The notes under the pieces are model-generated. The model was not told the DNA's origin, made no database searches, and worked only from the letters and a program-made list of their open reading frames with translations. Below, one piece after another: positions 1-9,300 of a stretch of 40,853 nucleotides of DNA (positions are counted from its first letter, which is position 1; every line of letters starts with the position of its first letter). This DNA comes from Methylocystis sp. KS32 (GTDB taxonomy: Bacteria > Pseudomonadota > Alphaproteobacteria > Rhizobiales > Beijerinckiaceae). The DNA is taken from contig PHSQ01000001.1 of NCBI GenBank assembly GCA_002862095.1, forward strand, positions 1,207,501 through 1,248,353, given 5' to 3'. A program made the position numbers and the translations under genes.

Positions 1-1
1 T

Positions 2-1444
2 CCGCTGGTGAAGCCGACGGGCTTTCGCGAATACGACGCGCGATGGCTGTTCGAGAAGGAGCTTAACCTGATGGGGGTTCAGGCGCTGGGACTTGGACTC
101 GGCACGCTGCTGCATGAAATGGGCGTGCCGCTGGAACTCGTTACCGGGCACGATTATCGCGCCTACTCCAGCTCGATAAAGCTCGCGTTGGTAACGGGGC
201 TGATGGGGGCGGGAGTCCATGTCCACGACATTGGCCTCGCCTTGTCGCCGATGGCCTATTTCGCGCAATTCGCACTGAATGTTCCCGCTGTCGCTATGGT
301 TACGGCGTCGCATAACGACAATGGCTGGACGGGAGTAAAAATGGGCGCTCAGCGCCCGGTGACCTTCGGGCCGGAGGAGATGACCCGCCTGAAGGAAATT
401 GTGTTGTCGGGGAAATTCCGGCAAGCGGGGGGCGGGTCGTATCGTTTCCACGAGAATTTTGGGGCCAGCTATCTCGACGATCTGGCTGAGGGCGTCCGCT
501 TTACCCGGAAGCTGAAAGTCGTGGCGGCCTGCGGCAATGGAACCGCTGGCGCATTTGCGCCAAAACTATTGGAGCGTCTCGGCTGCGAAGTCGTGCCGCT
601 CGACATCGAACTCGACTATACATTCCCCCGCTACAATCCAAATCCAGAGGATTTGGAGATGCTCCACGCGATCGCCGAGAAAGTGCGCGAGACGGGCGCG
701 GACGTCGGTCTTGGTTTCGATGGCGACGGGGACCGCTGTGGCGTCGTGGACAACAATGGCGAAGAGATTTTCGCCGACAAAATCGGCGTCATGCTGGCGC
801 GAGATCTCTCGAAAATCTATCCCAGCGCTCGCTTCGTCGTCGACGTGAAATCCACGGGTCTTTTCGCCAACGATCCCGTGTTGATCGCGCAAGGCGCCGT
901 GACCGACTATTGGAAGACGGGCCACTCCTATATCAAGCGCCGCGTCAACGACCTCAAGGCTCTGGCTGGCTTCGAAAAGTCCGGGCATTTCTTTTTCAAC
1001 GCCCCGATTGGCCGCGGTTATGACGACGGTTTGCTGACCGCGATTCATGTGCTGGAAATGCTGAACCGCAACCCCGCGAAAACGATGGCGGAGCTTTACG
1101 CCGACCTGCCCAAGACCTGGGGTTCTCCCACGATGTCTCCGCATTGCGGGGACGAGGTCAAATACGCGGTCGTGGAGAAGGTGACAGCGCGTTTCAAGGA
1201 GATGAAGGACAAGGGCGTTGCTTTTTTAGGCGGGCCAATCATGGACCTCGTGACCGTCAATGGCGTGCGGGTGACAGTCGGCGACGGGACTTGGGGGCTA
1301 GTGAGAGCCTCTTCCAACAAGCCTGAACTCGTGGTCGTCGTCGAGAGCCCGGCGTCGGATGCTCGTATGCGCGAAATGTTTGCTTCGCTCGACGCTGTGT
1401 TGCGAGAGAATCCCGAGGTAGGCGCCTACAACCAGACGCTCTGA
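2..1444 (+). CDS. Phosphomannomutase/phosphoglucomutase (5' end outside window)
   Basis: This enzyme interconverts hexose 1- and 6-phosphates, feeding polysaccharide and nucleotide-sugar synthesis in the cytoplasm. Family motifs are all present: the catalytic-serine loop TASHNDNGW, the metal-binding loop GFDGDGDRCG and the sugar-binding loop GFEKSGHF, followed by a C-terminal domain ending near NQTL. The frame is open to the left edge. The codons before the GTG at position 8 read Pro-Leu and run into the conserved KPTGFREYDARW segment, which in relatives lies some 20 residues inside the protein. The true start is therefore upstream of the window, and the GTG is an internal valine. About 480 residues are visible, close to full length. 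The gene looks intact and belongs to the stable chromosome left of the island. Which of the two hexose substrates is preferred cannot be told from sequence. Confidence 0.93.
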   Translation, partial: PLVKPTGFREYDARWLFEKELNLMGVQALGLGLGTLLHEMGVPLELVTGHDYRAYSSSIKLALVTGLMGAGVHVHDIGLALSPMAYFAQFALNVPAVAMVTASHNDNGWTGVKMGAQRPVTFGPEEMTRLKEIVLSGKFRQAGGGSYRFHENFGASYLDDLAEGVRFTRKLKVVAACGNGTAGAFAPKLLERLGCEVVPLDIELDYTFPRYNPNPEDLEMLHAIAEKVRETGADVGLGFDGDGDRCGVVDNNGEEIFADKIGVMLARDLSKIYPSARFVVDVKSTGLFANDPVLIAQGAVTDYWKTGHSYIKRRVNDLKALAGFEKSGHFFFNAPIGRGYDDGLLTAIHVLEMLNRNPAKTMAELYADLPKTWGSPTMSPHCGDEVKYAVVEKVTARFKEMKDKGVAFLGGPIMDLVTVNGVRVTVGDGTWGLVRASSNKPELVVVVESPASDARMREMFASLDAVLRENPEVGAYNQTL

Positions 1445-1565
1445 AACGTCTCCGATTGAGCCTCGGCAAGCCCCGCGTCAGGCGCCTGACGCAAACTCCA
1501 AGCGCGTCATGATCGAATAACTCGAATCCCACAATATTTTGCGGGAAGGACGCGTTGGAGGCGAG

Positions 1566-1850
1566 ATGACCCTCGATGATGCTTTGGCCGCCGTGAAATG
1601 CGACGACACCGTTGTTTTGAGGCTCGCGGGACCTGCGGTTCTGCGACTGAAGCTGTTGGAAGTCACGCATGTGTTGTCGCGACCTTACGTCCCAAGCGAG
1701 ATAAGGAGCGCCGCGCAAGCGGCGGCCGCCGAGCTTAGGAGACTGATCGCCGAAAGGCCGTGCGTTTCCCTCGCCGATTTCGCGGCGAGGGAGAAGGTTC
1801 TCGGCGATTTCAGCGGCGATGCGTTAGGGAACCCTCGAAAAATCGCCTGA
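1566..1850 (+). CDS. Small hypothetical protein, 94 aa
   Basis: I do not recognise this protein. The ATG at 1566 follows a good ribosome binding site (GGAGGCGAG, 1557-1565), which favours it over the upstream in-frame ATG at 1539. The product starts MTLDDALAAVKCDD, is predicted mostly helical, and is rich in Ala, Leu, Arg and Asp. It has no signal peptide or membrane segment. It lies 121 bases after the phosphomannomutase gene on the same strand and could be cotranscribed with it. The ribosome binding site and balanced codon use are the only support, so it could be a chance reading frame. Confidence 0.45.
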   Translation: MTLDDALAAVKCDDTVVLRLAGPAVLRLKLLEVTHVLSRPYVPSEIRSAAQAAAAELRRLIAERPCVSLADFAAREKVLGDFSGDALGNPRKIA

Positions 1851-2434
1851 ACGAACGGAACGGCCCGAGCGTCGCCTAGGCGAATTTTTGCAAAAGCCTA
1901 TCAACTTTCGCGGAATTTGGGCTAGAGTCGTTCTGACTGAACAGACTGCTGAAAGACCCAATATCCGGCGCTGCGAATTTGTGATTCCTCCGGCGTGGGG
2001 GAGGCGGTCGATTTCATGCGCGGATCGGATCGAACGCGCGGGTCGCTGTTTTGCTATGTCGACAACGAGACGCGGATCCCGAAGGCGCTCCGCTGCGGGA
2101 GATGCGCGACATCGTGAACGCTGCGCCCCGCCGCGATGACGTCGTCCATATATCCGGACGCGCCGCTCCCGGCTCCAGCGAGCGGCCGACACAGACAAGC
2201 GCCCCGACGGAGCCCGCGGGCTCGCGAAGAACCGGCTGCTGAATTTTCATATAAAGTCCGCGGCCCAGCGGGCGCGAGCGCGGACAACGCCGCGTCATGG
2301 TCTTTGTGTCCATATTGGCGCCATAGGCGAAATAAAGCGGCAGGCGTCGTTGCTCTCGTGGCGGCGTGGGCGCCCGCGCCTAAAAGATCAACTCTGGCGC
2401 AAGGGCCAAAGCTGTTATATCGCATGGGGCCGAA
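1851..2434. other. Intergenic stretch before tRNA-Ser
   Basis: No convincing gene is visible in these 584 bases. Short frames exist on both strands but lack ribosome binding sites and recognisable motifs, and several overlap each other. The left part holds an imperfect palindrome related to a repeat at the right end of the window. The right part must contain the tRNA promoter, but I could not assign clear -35 and -10 boxes. Confidence 0.5.
1876..1925. repeat. Imperfect palindrome, dispersed repeat copy A
   Basis: Two 21-base arms (1876-1896 and 1905-1925) match at 15 of 21 positions around a short loop. The loop and right arm read CTATCAACTTT, then CGGA, and closely match the loop and right arm of the palindrome at 40751-40798. 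This marks a dispersed repeat family rather than a chance hairpin. It lies 26 bases after the small hypothetical gene and could act as a terminator-like structure, though no T-run follows it. Confidence 0.5.
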
Positions 2435-2524
2435 GGAAGGGTGGCCGAGTGGTTTAAGGCAGCGGTCTTGAAAACCGCCGTGGGGGCGACTCCACCGTGG
2501 GTTCGAATCCCACCCCTTCCGCCA
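2435..2524 (+). tRNA. tRNA-Ser (anticodon UGA)
   Basis: This is a class II tRNA with a long variable arm. The acceptor stem GGAAGGG (2435-2441) pairs with CCCTTCC (2514-2520), followed by discriminator G and an encoded CCA (2522-2524). The anticodon stem GCGGT/ACCGC encloses the 7-base loop CTTGAAA, with TGA at 2469-2471. The T arm carries GTTCGAATC. It decodes UCN, mainly UCA, serine codons. An integrase gene begins about 160 bases after its 3' end, so this tRNA is the probable attachment site of the island and has been left functional by the insertion. Confidence 0.97.
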
Positions 2525-2541
2525 TCGCCGCCTTTTTCCCG

Positions 2542-2630
2542 GTATCCCACAGTATCGCTCGAAGCCGTAAATCGCTGATTTTCCAAGGCTTACCGAATAG
2601 CCTTGATCCCCGCCGTATCCCGGAGTATCG
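2542..2630 (+). repeat. Pair of 16-bp direct repeats, candidate integrase arm sites
   Basis: GTATCCCACAGTATCG (2542-2557) and GTATCCCGGAGTATCG (2615-2630) match at 14 of 16 positions and lie 73 bases apart, between the tRNA and the integrase start. Repeats in this place fit arm-type binding sites for a P4-type integrase or its excisionase. No binding data are available, so the role is inferred from position. Confidence 0.45.
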
Positions 2631-2645
2631 CCAAGGATCGTGTCG

Positions 2646-2665
2646 CCGCTTGGGCGCCCAAGCGG
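2646..2665. promoter_or_regulatory. 20-bp perfect palindrome upstream of integrase, candidate operator
   Basis: CCGCTTGGGCGCCCAAGCGG is a perfect 10+10 palindrome with no loop, ending 16 bases before the integrase ATG. The lack of a loop argues against an RNA hairpin and fits a dimeric DNA-binding protein site. The partner protein is not known. Confidence 0.5.
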
Positions 2666-2681
2666 GAAGCGGAGATCAGAC

Positions 2682-3812
2682 ATGGCGAAAGTCGCTCATA
2701 AATTGACCACCAAACAGATCGTCGGTCTGCCGCCTGGCCTGCATGGCGACGGGGGGAACCTCTATTTGCGAGTTCGCGAATCGGGATCGCGGCAATTCGT
2801 CATGATCTTTCGGGTGAACGGCAAGCAAAGAGAGATGGGCCTGGGCGGCGCCGGCCCCCCACACGGACTCACCCTTGCCCAAGCGCGCGCCCAAGCGGAA
2901 ACAGTAAGGGTGGCCTTGAGGGAAGGTCACGACCCGCTCCAGCAACACGCCGCCGAGAACGACGCGCAGCAGATCGACGCAGGCGTTCCGCTCTTCGGAG
3001 CATTCGCCGACGCCTTTATCGCCACCAAAGAGGGTGGCTGGAAAAATGAGAAGCATCGCGCCCAATGGCGGATGACGCTTTCGGTTTACGCGGCGCAGAT
3101 CAGAGACAAGCGAGTCGATGAGATTACGACGCAGGACGTCGAGCGCATCCTCGCCCCGATTTGGCTGTCGAAAAACGAAACAGCAAGGCGATTGCGAGGG
3201 CGGATCGAGACGATTCTCAACGCGGCCCGCGTCCAGGGGCATATCCCGATGGACCGCGCGAACCCCGCCCGTTTTTCCGGCCACCTCGAATTGATTCTCC
3301 CGAAATTCTCACCCCGTAATCGGGGCCATCATGAGGCTATGCAATATGGGCTCGTGCCGGATTTTGTCGCGCGGTTGCGCGAGCGCGAGGCCGTCGCCGC
3401 CATTGCCCTCGAGTTCCTGATTTTGACGGCCGCCAGGTCCGGCGAGATCATCGGCATGACCTGGGACGAAGTCAGGCTTCAGGAAAAGCTGTGGACCGTT
3501 CCGGCGGCGCGGATGAAGGCCGGGCGGCCTCACGAAGTCCCACTTTCGGATCGGGCTGTGGAAATTCTTCGGCGTGTCGCGGGCCTTTCCGCGCAGGCGC
3601 CAGACGAGTTCGTTTTTCAGGGGCAGCGCCGCAATCGGCCGCTTTCAAATATGGCTATCGAGATGCTGCTCAGGCGAATGAAAGTCGGCGTGACCGCCCA
3701 CGGTTTCCGGTCAACCTTCCGCGACTGGGCGGGCGATCACACAGGTTTTCCGCGAGAGGTCGCGGAGGCCGCTCTAGTGGCCGCCGTCATTGCTTTTGAC
3801 GGTGAGTTCTGA
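2682..3812 (+). pseudogene. Tyrosine recombinase (P4-type integrase), 5' part, split by IS630 element
   Basis: This site-specific recombinase would have inserted and excised the island at tRNA-Ser. The ATG at 2682 (MAKVAHKLTTKQ) follows GGAG. The N-terminal DUF4102-type arm-binding domain spans residues 1-95, followed by a core-binding domain and the catalytic domain. Arg252 (AARSGEIIG) and His340-x-x-Arg343 (HGFRSTFRDWA) are present. The catalytic Tyr is missing: after Leu365 the frame enters an insertion sequence at 3777 and ends at 3812 after 11 foreign residues. The rest of the gene resumes at 5015. The rebuilt protein would be 407 residues, normal for the family, so the gene was intact before insertion. 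An upstream in-frame ATG at 2640 lies before the palindrome and is less likely. The product is almost certainly inactive. Confidence 0.9.
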
Positions 3813-3848
3813 ATCTCTGTCGCTGCGCATCAGCGATGGAGGTGATTC

Positions 3849-4343
3849 GTGGCCGGGAAAGAGATCGCCGTCAAGAAATACGTGGTTCGCTTGAGCGCGG
3901 AGGAGCGTGAGAAACTCTCGGAGTTCATCCGCTCCGGGCATCGTTCGGCGCAGTTGTCGACGAAGGCGCGCATCCTGCTGAAGGCCGATGTGTCGGACGC
4001 CGGCGAAGGCTGGAGCGACAGCGAGATTTCCGCCGCTTTGGACACCAGCGTCGCTAACGTCGAGCGGACGCGCCGCCAATTGGTGGAGGAAGGGTTCGAG
4101 GCGGTATTGACGCGCAAATACAATCCGCGCTCTGCGCCGCGTCGAATTTTCGATGGCGTAGCGGAAGCCAAGCTGATTGCGCTGGCCTGCGGGCCGGCGC
4201 CGGCGGGTTACGCCCGATGGACGCTGAGCCTGCTCGAACAGAAGGTCGTCGAGCTGAATATCGTCGCCAAGGCCAGCGACAACACGATCGGACGCACGCT
4301 CAAAAAAACATTCTCAAGCCGCATCTTAAGCAGCAATGGGTGA
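3849..4343 (+). CDS. IS630-family transposase, first frame (helix-turn-helix part)
   Basis: This is the DNA-binding half of the transposase. The GTG start at 3849 is preceded by GGAGG (3838-3842). Residues 1-100 hold the winged helix-turn-helix region usual for the family (SDSEISAALDTSVANVERT). The frame stops at 4343, but homology continues in the -1 frame from the run of seven A at 4302-4308. There the joined sequence reads LKK-NILKPHLKQQW, as in single-frame relatives. The full fusion would be 384 residues. Slippage on the A run, by the ribosome or RNA polymerase, is a known strategy in this family. A plain inactivating mutation is the alternative. Confidence 0.88.
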   Translation: MAGKEIAVKKYVVRLSAEEREKLSEFIRSGHRSAQLSTKARILLKADVSDAGEGWSDSEISAALDTSVANVERTRRQLVEEGFEAVLTRKYNPRSAPRRIFDGVAEAKLIALACGPAPAGYARWTLSLLEQKVVELNIVAKASDNTIGRTLKKTFSSRILSSNG

Positions 4344-5002
4344 TCCCGCCGCACGCCAACGCGGGCTTCGTCGCCGCGATGGAAGACGTGCTGGAGGTCT
4401 ATCAACGGCCGCATGATCGGCAGCATCCCGTAGTGTGCCTCGACGAGACGACAAAGCAAATGATCGCCGAGACGCGCGCGCCCATTCCCGCCGCGCCCGG
4501 ACGCAAGGCGCGCCACGATTACGAATACGAGCGCAATGGCGTGGCCAGCCTGTTCATGATGTTCGCGCCGCTGGAAGGCTGGCGCTGCGTCAAGGTCGCC
4601 GACCGCCACGCCGCCATTGACTACGCGCATGTCCTCAAAGAACTATCCGATACGCATTTCCCTGACGCGACGAAGATCGTGCTGGTGCAGGACAACCTCT
4701 CGACGCACGTGCCGGCATCGCTCTACGCCGCCTTTCCCGCCGCCGAGGCGCGACGGCTCGTCGAGCGCTTCGAATGGCATTTCACGCCCAAGCATGGAAG
4801 CTGGCTCGACATGGCAGAGTCTGAGCTCGCCGTCCTTGCAACTCAATGCCTCGATCGCCGCATCCCCGACAAGGCGACACTGATTGCGGAAGTCGCCGCA
4901 TGGCAAAACAATCGCAACAAGCGCTGCATGAAAGCCGACTGGCAGTTCACGACCGAAGACGCCCGCGTTAAGCTGAAAACCCTATACCCTCAGTTCGAAT
5001 GA
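4307..5002 (+). CDS. IS630-family transposase, second frame (DDE catalytic part)
   Basis: This is the catalytic half of the transposase, in the -1 frame relative to the first part. The three acidic residues of the DDE site sit in family contexts: VVCLDETTKQ, VLVQDNLSTH and HGSWLDMAESELA. The C-terminal end (KTLYPQFE) is complete and the stop lies 10 bases before the right inverted repeat. Its own ATG at 4217 overlaps the first frame and has no clear ribosome binding site, so expression most likely depends on slippage at the A7 run. The catalytic part seems intact, so the element may still be active. Confidence 0.88.
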   Translation, partial: NILKPHLKQQWVIPPHANAGFVAAMEDVLEVYQRPHDRQHPVVCLDETTKQMIAETRAPIPAAPGRKARHDYEYERNGVASLFMMFAPLEGWRCVKVADRHAAIDYAHVLKELSDTHFPDATKIVLVQDNLSTHVPASLYAAFPAAEARRLVERFEWHFTPKHGSWLDMAESELAVLATQCLDRRIPDKATLIAEVAAWQNNRNKRCMKADWQFTTEDARVKLKTLYPQFE

Positions 5003-5014
5003 CTCGGGCCACTA

Positions 5015-5143
5015 GCTCATACGGTCGGATCCAAGACCGAGCAGGCCTATCGGCGAGGCTCGGCCCTGGCCAAGCGAAGAGAGTTGATGGACGAATGGGC
5101 TGAATATTGCGGAAACTCCTGCGTTGCAGCGGCTCCGGCATGA
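5015..5143 (+). pseudogene. Integrase 3' remnant carrying the catalytic tyrosine
   Basis: These 42 codons continue the integrase frame broken at 3776. They read AHTVGSKTEQAYRRGSAL, with the catalytic Tyr at 5048-5050 (Tyr377 of the rebuilt protein), followed by the family's C-terminal KRRELMDEWAEYC motif. The stop is TGA at 5141-5143. The piece has no start of its own and is separated from the rest of the gene by the insertion sequence. It overlaps the next gene at ATGA. Confidence 0.92.
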
Positions 5144-5442
5144 CGGAGGCGGAAGATCACGCCCCGCCGACGCTCAAGTGGTGGCGCACCTGTTTCAAGC
5201 GGCTCGACGGCTCCGTCGATGTCCTCGATGACGACTGGGGCCTCTCGCTCGCGCGCATCTACAGGCTGAAAGGCGGGCCGCAAGATGGGCGGTGGGCTTG
5301 GTTTGTTCAGGTATTCCCCGATTCCACGCCCGGCAACGGCGGAACGGGTTCCGCCGCCGACGGACGCGAGGCGCGCGAAGCCTGCGAGGCTCGGCTGCCG
5401 TCCGCTATTCAGCGAGCGCTTGCCTCCGGGCTAAAATCTTGA
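5140..5442 (+). CDS. Hypothetical protein coupled to integrase, 100 aa
   Basis: I do not recognise a named domain. The ATG at 5140 overlaps the integrase stop (ATGA), so the gene was translationally coupled to the integrase. The product begins MTEAEDHAPPTLKWWRTC and contains a tryptophan-rich segment (KGGPQDGRWAWFVQVFP) that looks like a small beta fold, then a helical tail (AREACEARLPSAIQRAL). There is no signal peptide. Because the integrase is now split, expression probably depends on read-out from the insertion sequence or has been lost. Confidence 0.7.
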   Translation: MTEAEDHAPPTLKWWRTCFKRLDGSVDVLDDDWGLSLARIYRLKGGPQDGRWAWFVQVFPDSTPGNGGTGSAADGREAREACEARLPSAIQRALASGLKS

Positions 5443-5603
5443 ACGGCGACTCGCCTAAGGCGCTGCTGCTGCCGTGAAATAACTGCTTCACGTTGAGGCT
5501 GGCGAACGCGGTGCAGGTGTTTGATGCGGAGCCCCAAGAGTCCGCTTGCGGCCGATGATCGTCGGCCGGTAAAACCACAGGCAGAGATGTGTTCGAGGCC
5601 CAA

Positions 5604-6254
5604 ATGGCGAAGACACCCAAGTTCCCGTCGGTAGACGAAAAAAAGGTGCGCAGCCTGCTGGAAAAGTATCGCTGCCCCGTGCCGTATCACGTGGTTCGGT
5701 TCCGATTTATGGGCAACATCGCAATACCTGAAATGTCCGCGTCGCCGCTGGAGGTCGTCAAAAGTCTCTGGGGACGCGAGTTGCCTGAATTCGAAAACAT
5801 GGAAGCATTGAACGATCTGCTGGGCATTCTGGTCAATGGGCTCTGGAACAACCTGACGCGGCATCAGAAGCGCGCCGAACCCTTCCGTCTGTTAAGAGCG
5901 CCAGTCGAACCGACGCGGGAGGGGCTTGCCACCCATGCCTTGATGCGCCAACAGGAGATCGATGGATTCGTCGACGGGCTGTTCAATGGGCGGGAAGAAG
6001 TCCACCTTCCCGAAAAGGCTTGCGGCTCGATGGATGTACTCAGCGAACTGCGCGCCATGCTCGCGGGCATCCACGCGCTCGTGACGGACGACGCCAAGAT
6101 TGCGTCTGGCAGAGAGTTCGCCGCGACTCTGAAGCGCGTACAACAACTGACGCCGATCATCGAGCGAGAAATGAATGCGGTCGTGCTGGCCTGCCTGCGG
6201 GCGCGTCGACAGGCGCTGAAATCACCCGACTTCTCGGGACCGACGTTCCACTAA
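5604..6254 (+). CDS. Hypothetical protein, 216 aa
   Basis: No family is recognised. The product starts MAKTPKFPSVDEKKVRSLL and is soluble, with no signal peptide or membrane segment. It looks mostly helical, with a central segment LNDLLGILVNGLWNNLTRHQKR and a long C-terminal helix (LKRVQQLTPIIEREMNAVV). The ATG at 5604 has GAGG just upstream. A GTG at 5589 in the same frame would add five residues. It stands alone, tail to tail with hsdR on the opposite strand, in the accessory cargo of the island. A link to the neighbouring defence genes is possible but unsupported. Confidence 0.7.
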   Translation: MAKTPKFPSVDEKKVRSLLEKYRCPVPYHVVRFRFMGNIAIPEMSASPLEVVKSLWGRELPEFENMEALNDLLGILVNGLWNNLTRHQKRAEPFRLLRAPVEPTREGLATHALMRQQEIDGFVDGLFNGREEVHLPEKACGSMDVLSELRAMLAGIHALVTDDAKIASGREFAATLKRVQQLTPIIEREMNAVVLACLRARRQALKSPDFSGPTFH

Positions 6255-6361
6255 GGGCCGTCCAAGATTAAGTGCGCCTGTTCTTAAGGAAGCTCGCCTC
6301 TGGAACATCCGAAAAGGCGGCGCGATTGAGAACGCTGCGCAATTCGACTCGTGATTGTAAA

Positions 6362-9300
6362 TCATCTATCGCCTTCGAGCGGCTGGCTTGATCTTGCCCG
6401 CAACGCCTCATAAAGCTCCCCCGGTCCAAGCAATACTTCTTTCAGTCCTTCACGCACGCGCTCGCTTTCCAGCGCCTGCTTGCTCATGGCGTTGTGCGCC
6501 GCAAGCGCGTCCATGATCGCGCTCATGATCTCGGACGCGAGCGTGGGGGAATTGGCGAACTGCGCCTTGGAGTTGTTAGCGGCCTGCGTGACCAGCTCAT
6601 CCGATTCGAGCAGCTTCCCTTTGATGACGTTGTTCACGTAGACGAGTTGATCGTCGTCGGTCAGGTCGCCATCAAAGAGGCCGTTTACGCGCTCGATGAT
6701 CTCGGCCAGTCGCGCTTTCTCCTTTTCGTTGATCGCGCCGGAGCCCGCTTCCGTGAGCGGCGCGAGCTTGGGAGCGTCGCCGCCACCCAGTGTCAAAGGC
6801 TGCTTGCCCTGTGATTTCAAGCTATGATGGGTCAGCTTAACCTGACTAAGATCCACGCCCTCCCGCTCCCGGCCGAACTCCAGCAGCGGCGTCAGGCGCC
6901 GATAGAAGATGAAGCGCTTCTCTATGGCCGTGGAGCCATAGTCGAACATTTGCGACAGGAAGCTATACATCCGCAGGAACGCGCCCATGTCGTTCTTGAA
7001 CAGAACGAGCGCCTCGATCTCGTCCTGGGACTGTCTCGCGCCGTTATCGTCTCCGCGCTCGCGGGCGGCGATCATCCGTTCGCGCGCGCTCTTGAAGCGC
7101 CTCAGCAAGCGGTCGGCGACCGGATTAATGGCCGCTACGAGGTCGCCCTGTCGGGATTTCGGGTTCATTTCGACCACCGCGACGCGATCGACCTCGAAGT
7201 CATCGTAGTAGCCCGTCGCGTCGAGTTTCGCCCGAAGGTTATAGACGAGGTTCGGGTCCGTGACGGCCTCAAGTTCCGCTGTCTCGTAGTAGGTCTTGAA
7301 CGCTTTCAAAATTTCATCGGCGCTGTTCATGAAGTCGAGGACGTAGGTCGTGTCCTTGCCCTCATGCGCTCGATTGAGTCGGGACAGCGTCTGCACGGCC
7401 TGAATGCCCGCAAGCCGCCGGTCGACATACATGCCGCAGAGCAGAGGCTGGTCGAAGCCAGTCTGAAATTTATTGGCGACGAGCAACAGCTGATAGTCCG
7501 GCCCCTTGAACGCATCGGCGATGTCCCGCCCGCTCAGCGCCGGGTTCAACTGCTTGCTGTTTTCGGCGAAAGGATCGGGACCGGACTCCGGGTCGTTGAC
7601 CTCGCCGGAAAAGGCCACCAGCGCGCCGATCCTATATCCCTTGGACTTGATGTATTTCGTTATCGCGATCTGCCAGCGGACGGCCTCCTTGCGGCTCGCC
7701 AAAACCACCATCGCCTTCGCCCTGCCGTCGAGTAGCGGCGCGACGTTCTCGCGGAAATGTTCGACGACGATCTGGACCTTCTGGCTGATGTTGTAGGGGT
7801 GCAGCCGCACCCAGCTCATGATGCCCTTCATCGCGGCATCGCGCTCAACCTCTTTGTCGTCCCATTCCTTGCCGCCGCTGGCGAGGCGGAAGGCGAGCCG
7901 GTAGGGCGTATAGTTCTTGAGCACGTCGAGGATGAAGCCTTCCTCGATCGCCTGTCGCATTGAATAGACATGGAAGGCTTGTGGCAGGTTATCCGGTCCT
8001 GCGGGTTCGCCCGGCCTCGGCCGGCGGCCGAAAAGCTCAAGCGTCTTGGTCTTTGGCGTCGCCGTGAACGCGACATAGGTGATGCCGGGTTCGGCAGCGC
8101 GGGCGGCCATCTGGGCGGCGAGCACGTCCTCGGCGCTGATTTCGCCACCATCTTCAAGGGCCGCGATCTCTTCCTGCGAGAGCACCTTCTTGAGCATCGC
8201 CGCCGTTGCGCCGGTTTGCGAGGAATGCGCCTCGTCGGCGATGACGGCGAACCTCTTGCCCTGCGTCGCGGCCTGCTCGCGCACGGCTTCCAGCGCGAAC
8301 GGGAAGGTCTGGATCGTGCAGACGATGATCTTCTTGCCCTGGGCCAGCGCCTCGGCGAGCTGGCCGCTTTTGCTGGCGCCCTCGCTCTTGATTGTCGCCA
8401 CCACGCCCTTGGTGCGCTCGAAATCCGCCAGCGCTTCTTGCAGTTGCCCGTCGATCACATTGCGGTCGGAAACGACGATAACGGTCGAGAACAGTTTGTC
8501 GTTCTTGGCGTCGTGCAGGTCCGCGAGGAAATGGGCAGACCACGCGATGGAGTTGGTTTTGCCCGACCCCGCCGAGTGCTGGATCAGATATTTGCCGCCG
8601 GCGCCTTCCGTCAGGACCGCCTGCACGAGCCGCCGCGTCGCATCGAGTTGATGGTAGCGCGGGAAGATGATCGACTTGATCTGCTTCTTCTCGTTGCGCT
8701 GCGTAACGATGTAGCGGCCGAGGATTTCGAGCCAGGAATCCCGCCGCCAGATTTCCTCCCAGAGATAACTTGTGGGGTGGTCGTTCGGGTTCGGCGGATT
8801 GCCCTTGCCGCCTTGGTCGCCCTTGTTGAAGGGGAGAAAGCGCGTCTGCGGGCCGTCGAGCCGCGTGGTCATATGGACTTCGCTGTTGCTCACCGCGAAG
8901 TGGACGAGCGCTCCGCTCGGGAAGGCGAGCAGCGGCTCCGCATTCTGGCCCTTGGGTCTGGGGTGACGATCGAAGCGATACTGGTCGATGGCGTCTTGAA
9001 CGCTCTGGGTGAAATCCGTCTTGAGTTCGACGGTCGCGACCGGCAGACCGTTCAGAAACAGCACGAGATCAATGGCGTTCTCGTTCGCCGTCGAATAATG
9101 GACCTGTCGGACAACGCGCAGGCGGTTGGCGGCGTAGCACGCGAGAATGTCGGCGTTCATCGCCAGCGCCGGTCTGAACTGAGCCAGGGTGAGAGGCGCC
9201 CGCAGGCCGATCAATTCGACACCGTGCCGCAACACGTCGAGCGCGCCCCGGTCGTCGAGCTGCTTGCGGAGGCGATCCAGCAGCACGCTCTCCGCCGCTG

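Larger units (their letters stand above)
3777..5012 (+). mobile_element. IS630-family insertion sequence, 1236 bp
   Basis: The element is bounded by the TA dinucleotide at 3775-3776 and 5013-5014, the target duplication typical of IS630/mariner elements. Its ends are inverted repeats: the left end GTGGCCGCCGTCATT and the reverse of the right end GTGGCCCGAGTCATT match at 12 of 15 positions. Removing the element and one TA restores a continuous integrase frame across Glu-Ala-Ala-Leu-Ala-His-Thr-Val. This fixes the borders to the base and shows the insertion caused no deletion. It carries one transposase gene in two overlapping frames. Confidence 0.95.

Noticed and set aside
2507..2524. Search for a second copy of the tRNA-Ser 3' end as attR
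   Set aside because: No matching repeat was seen by eye elsewhere in the window; the right end may have been deleted or lies outside.
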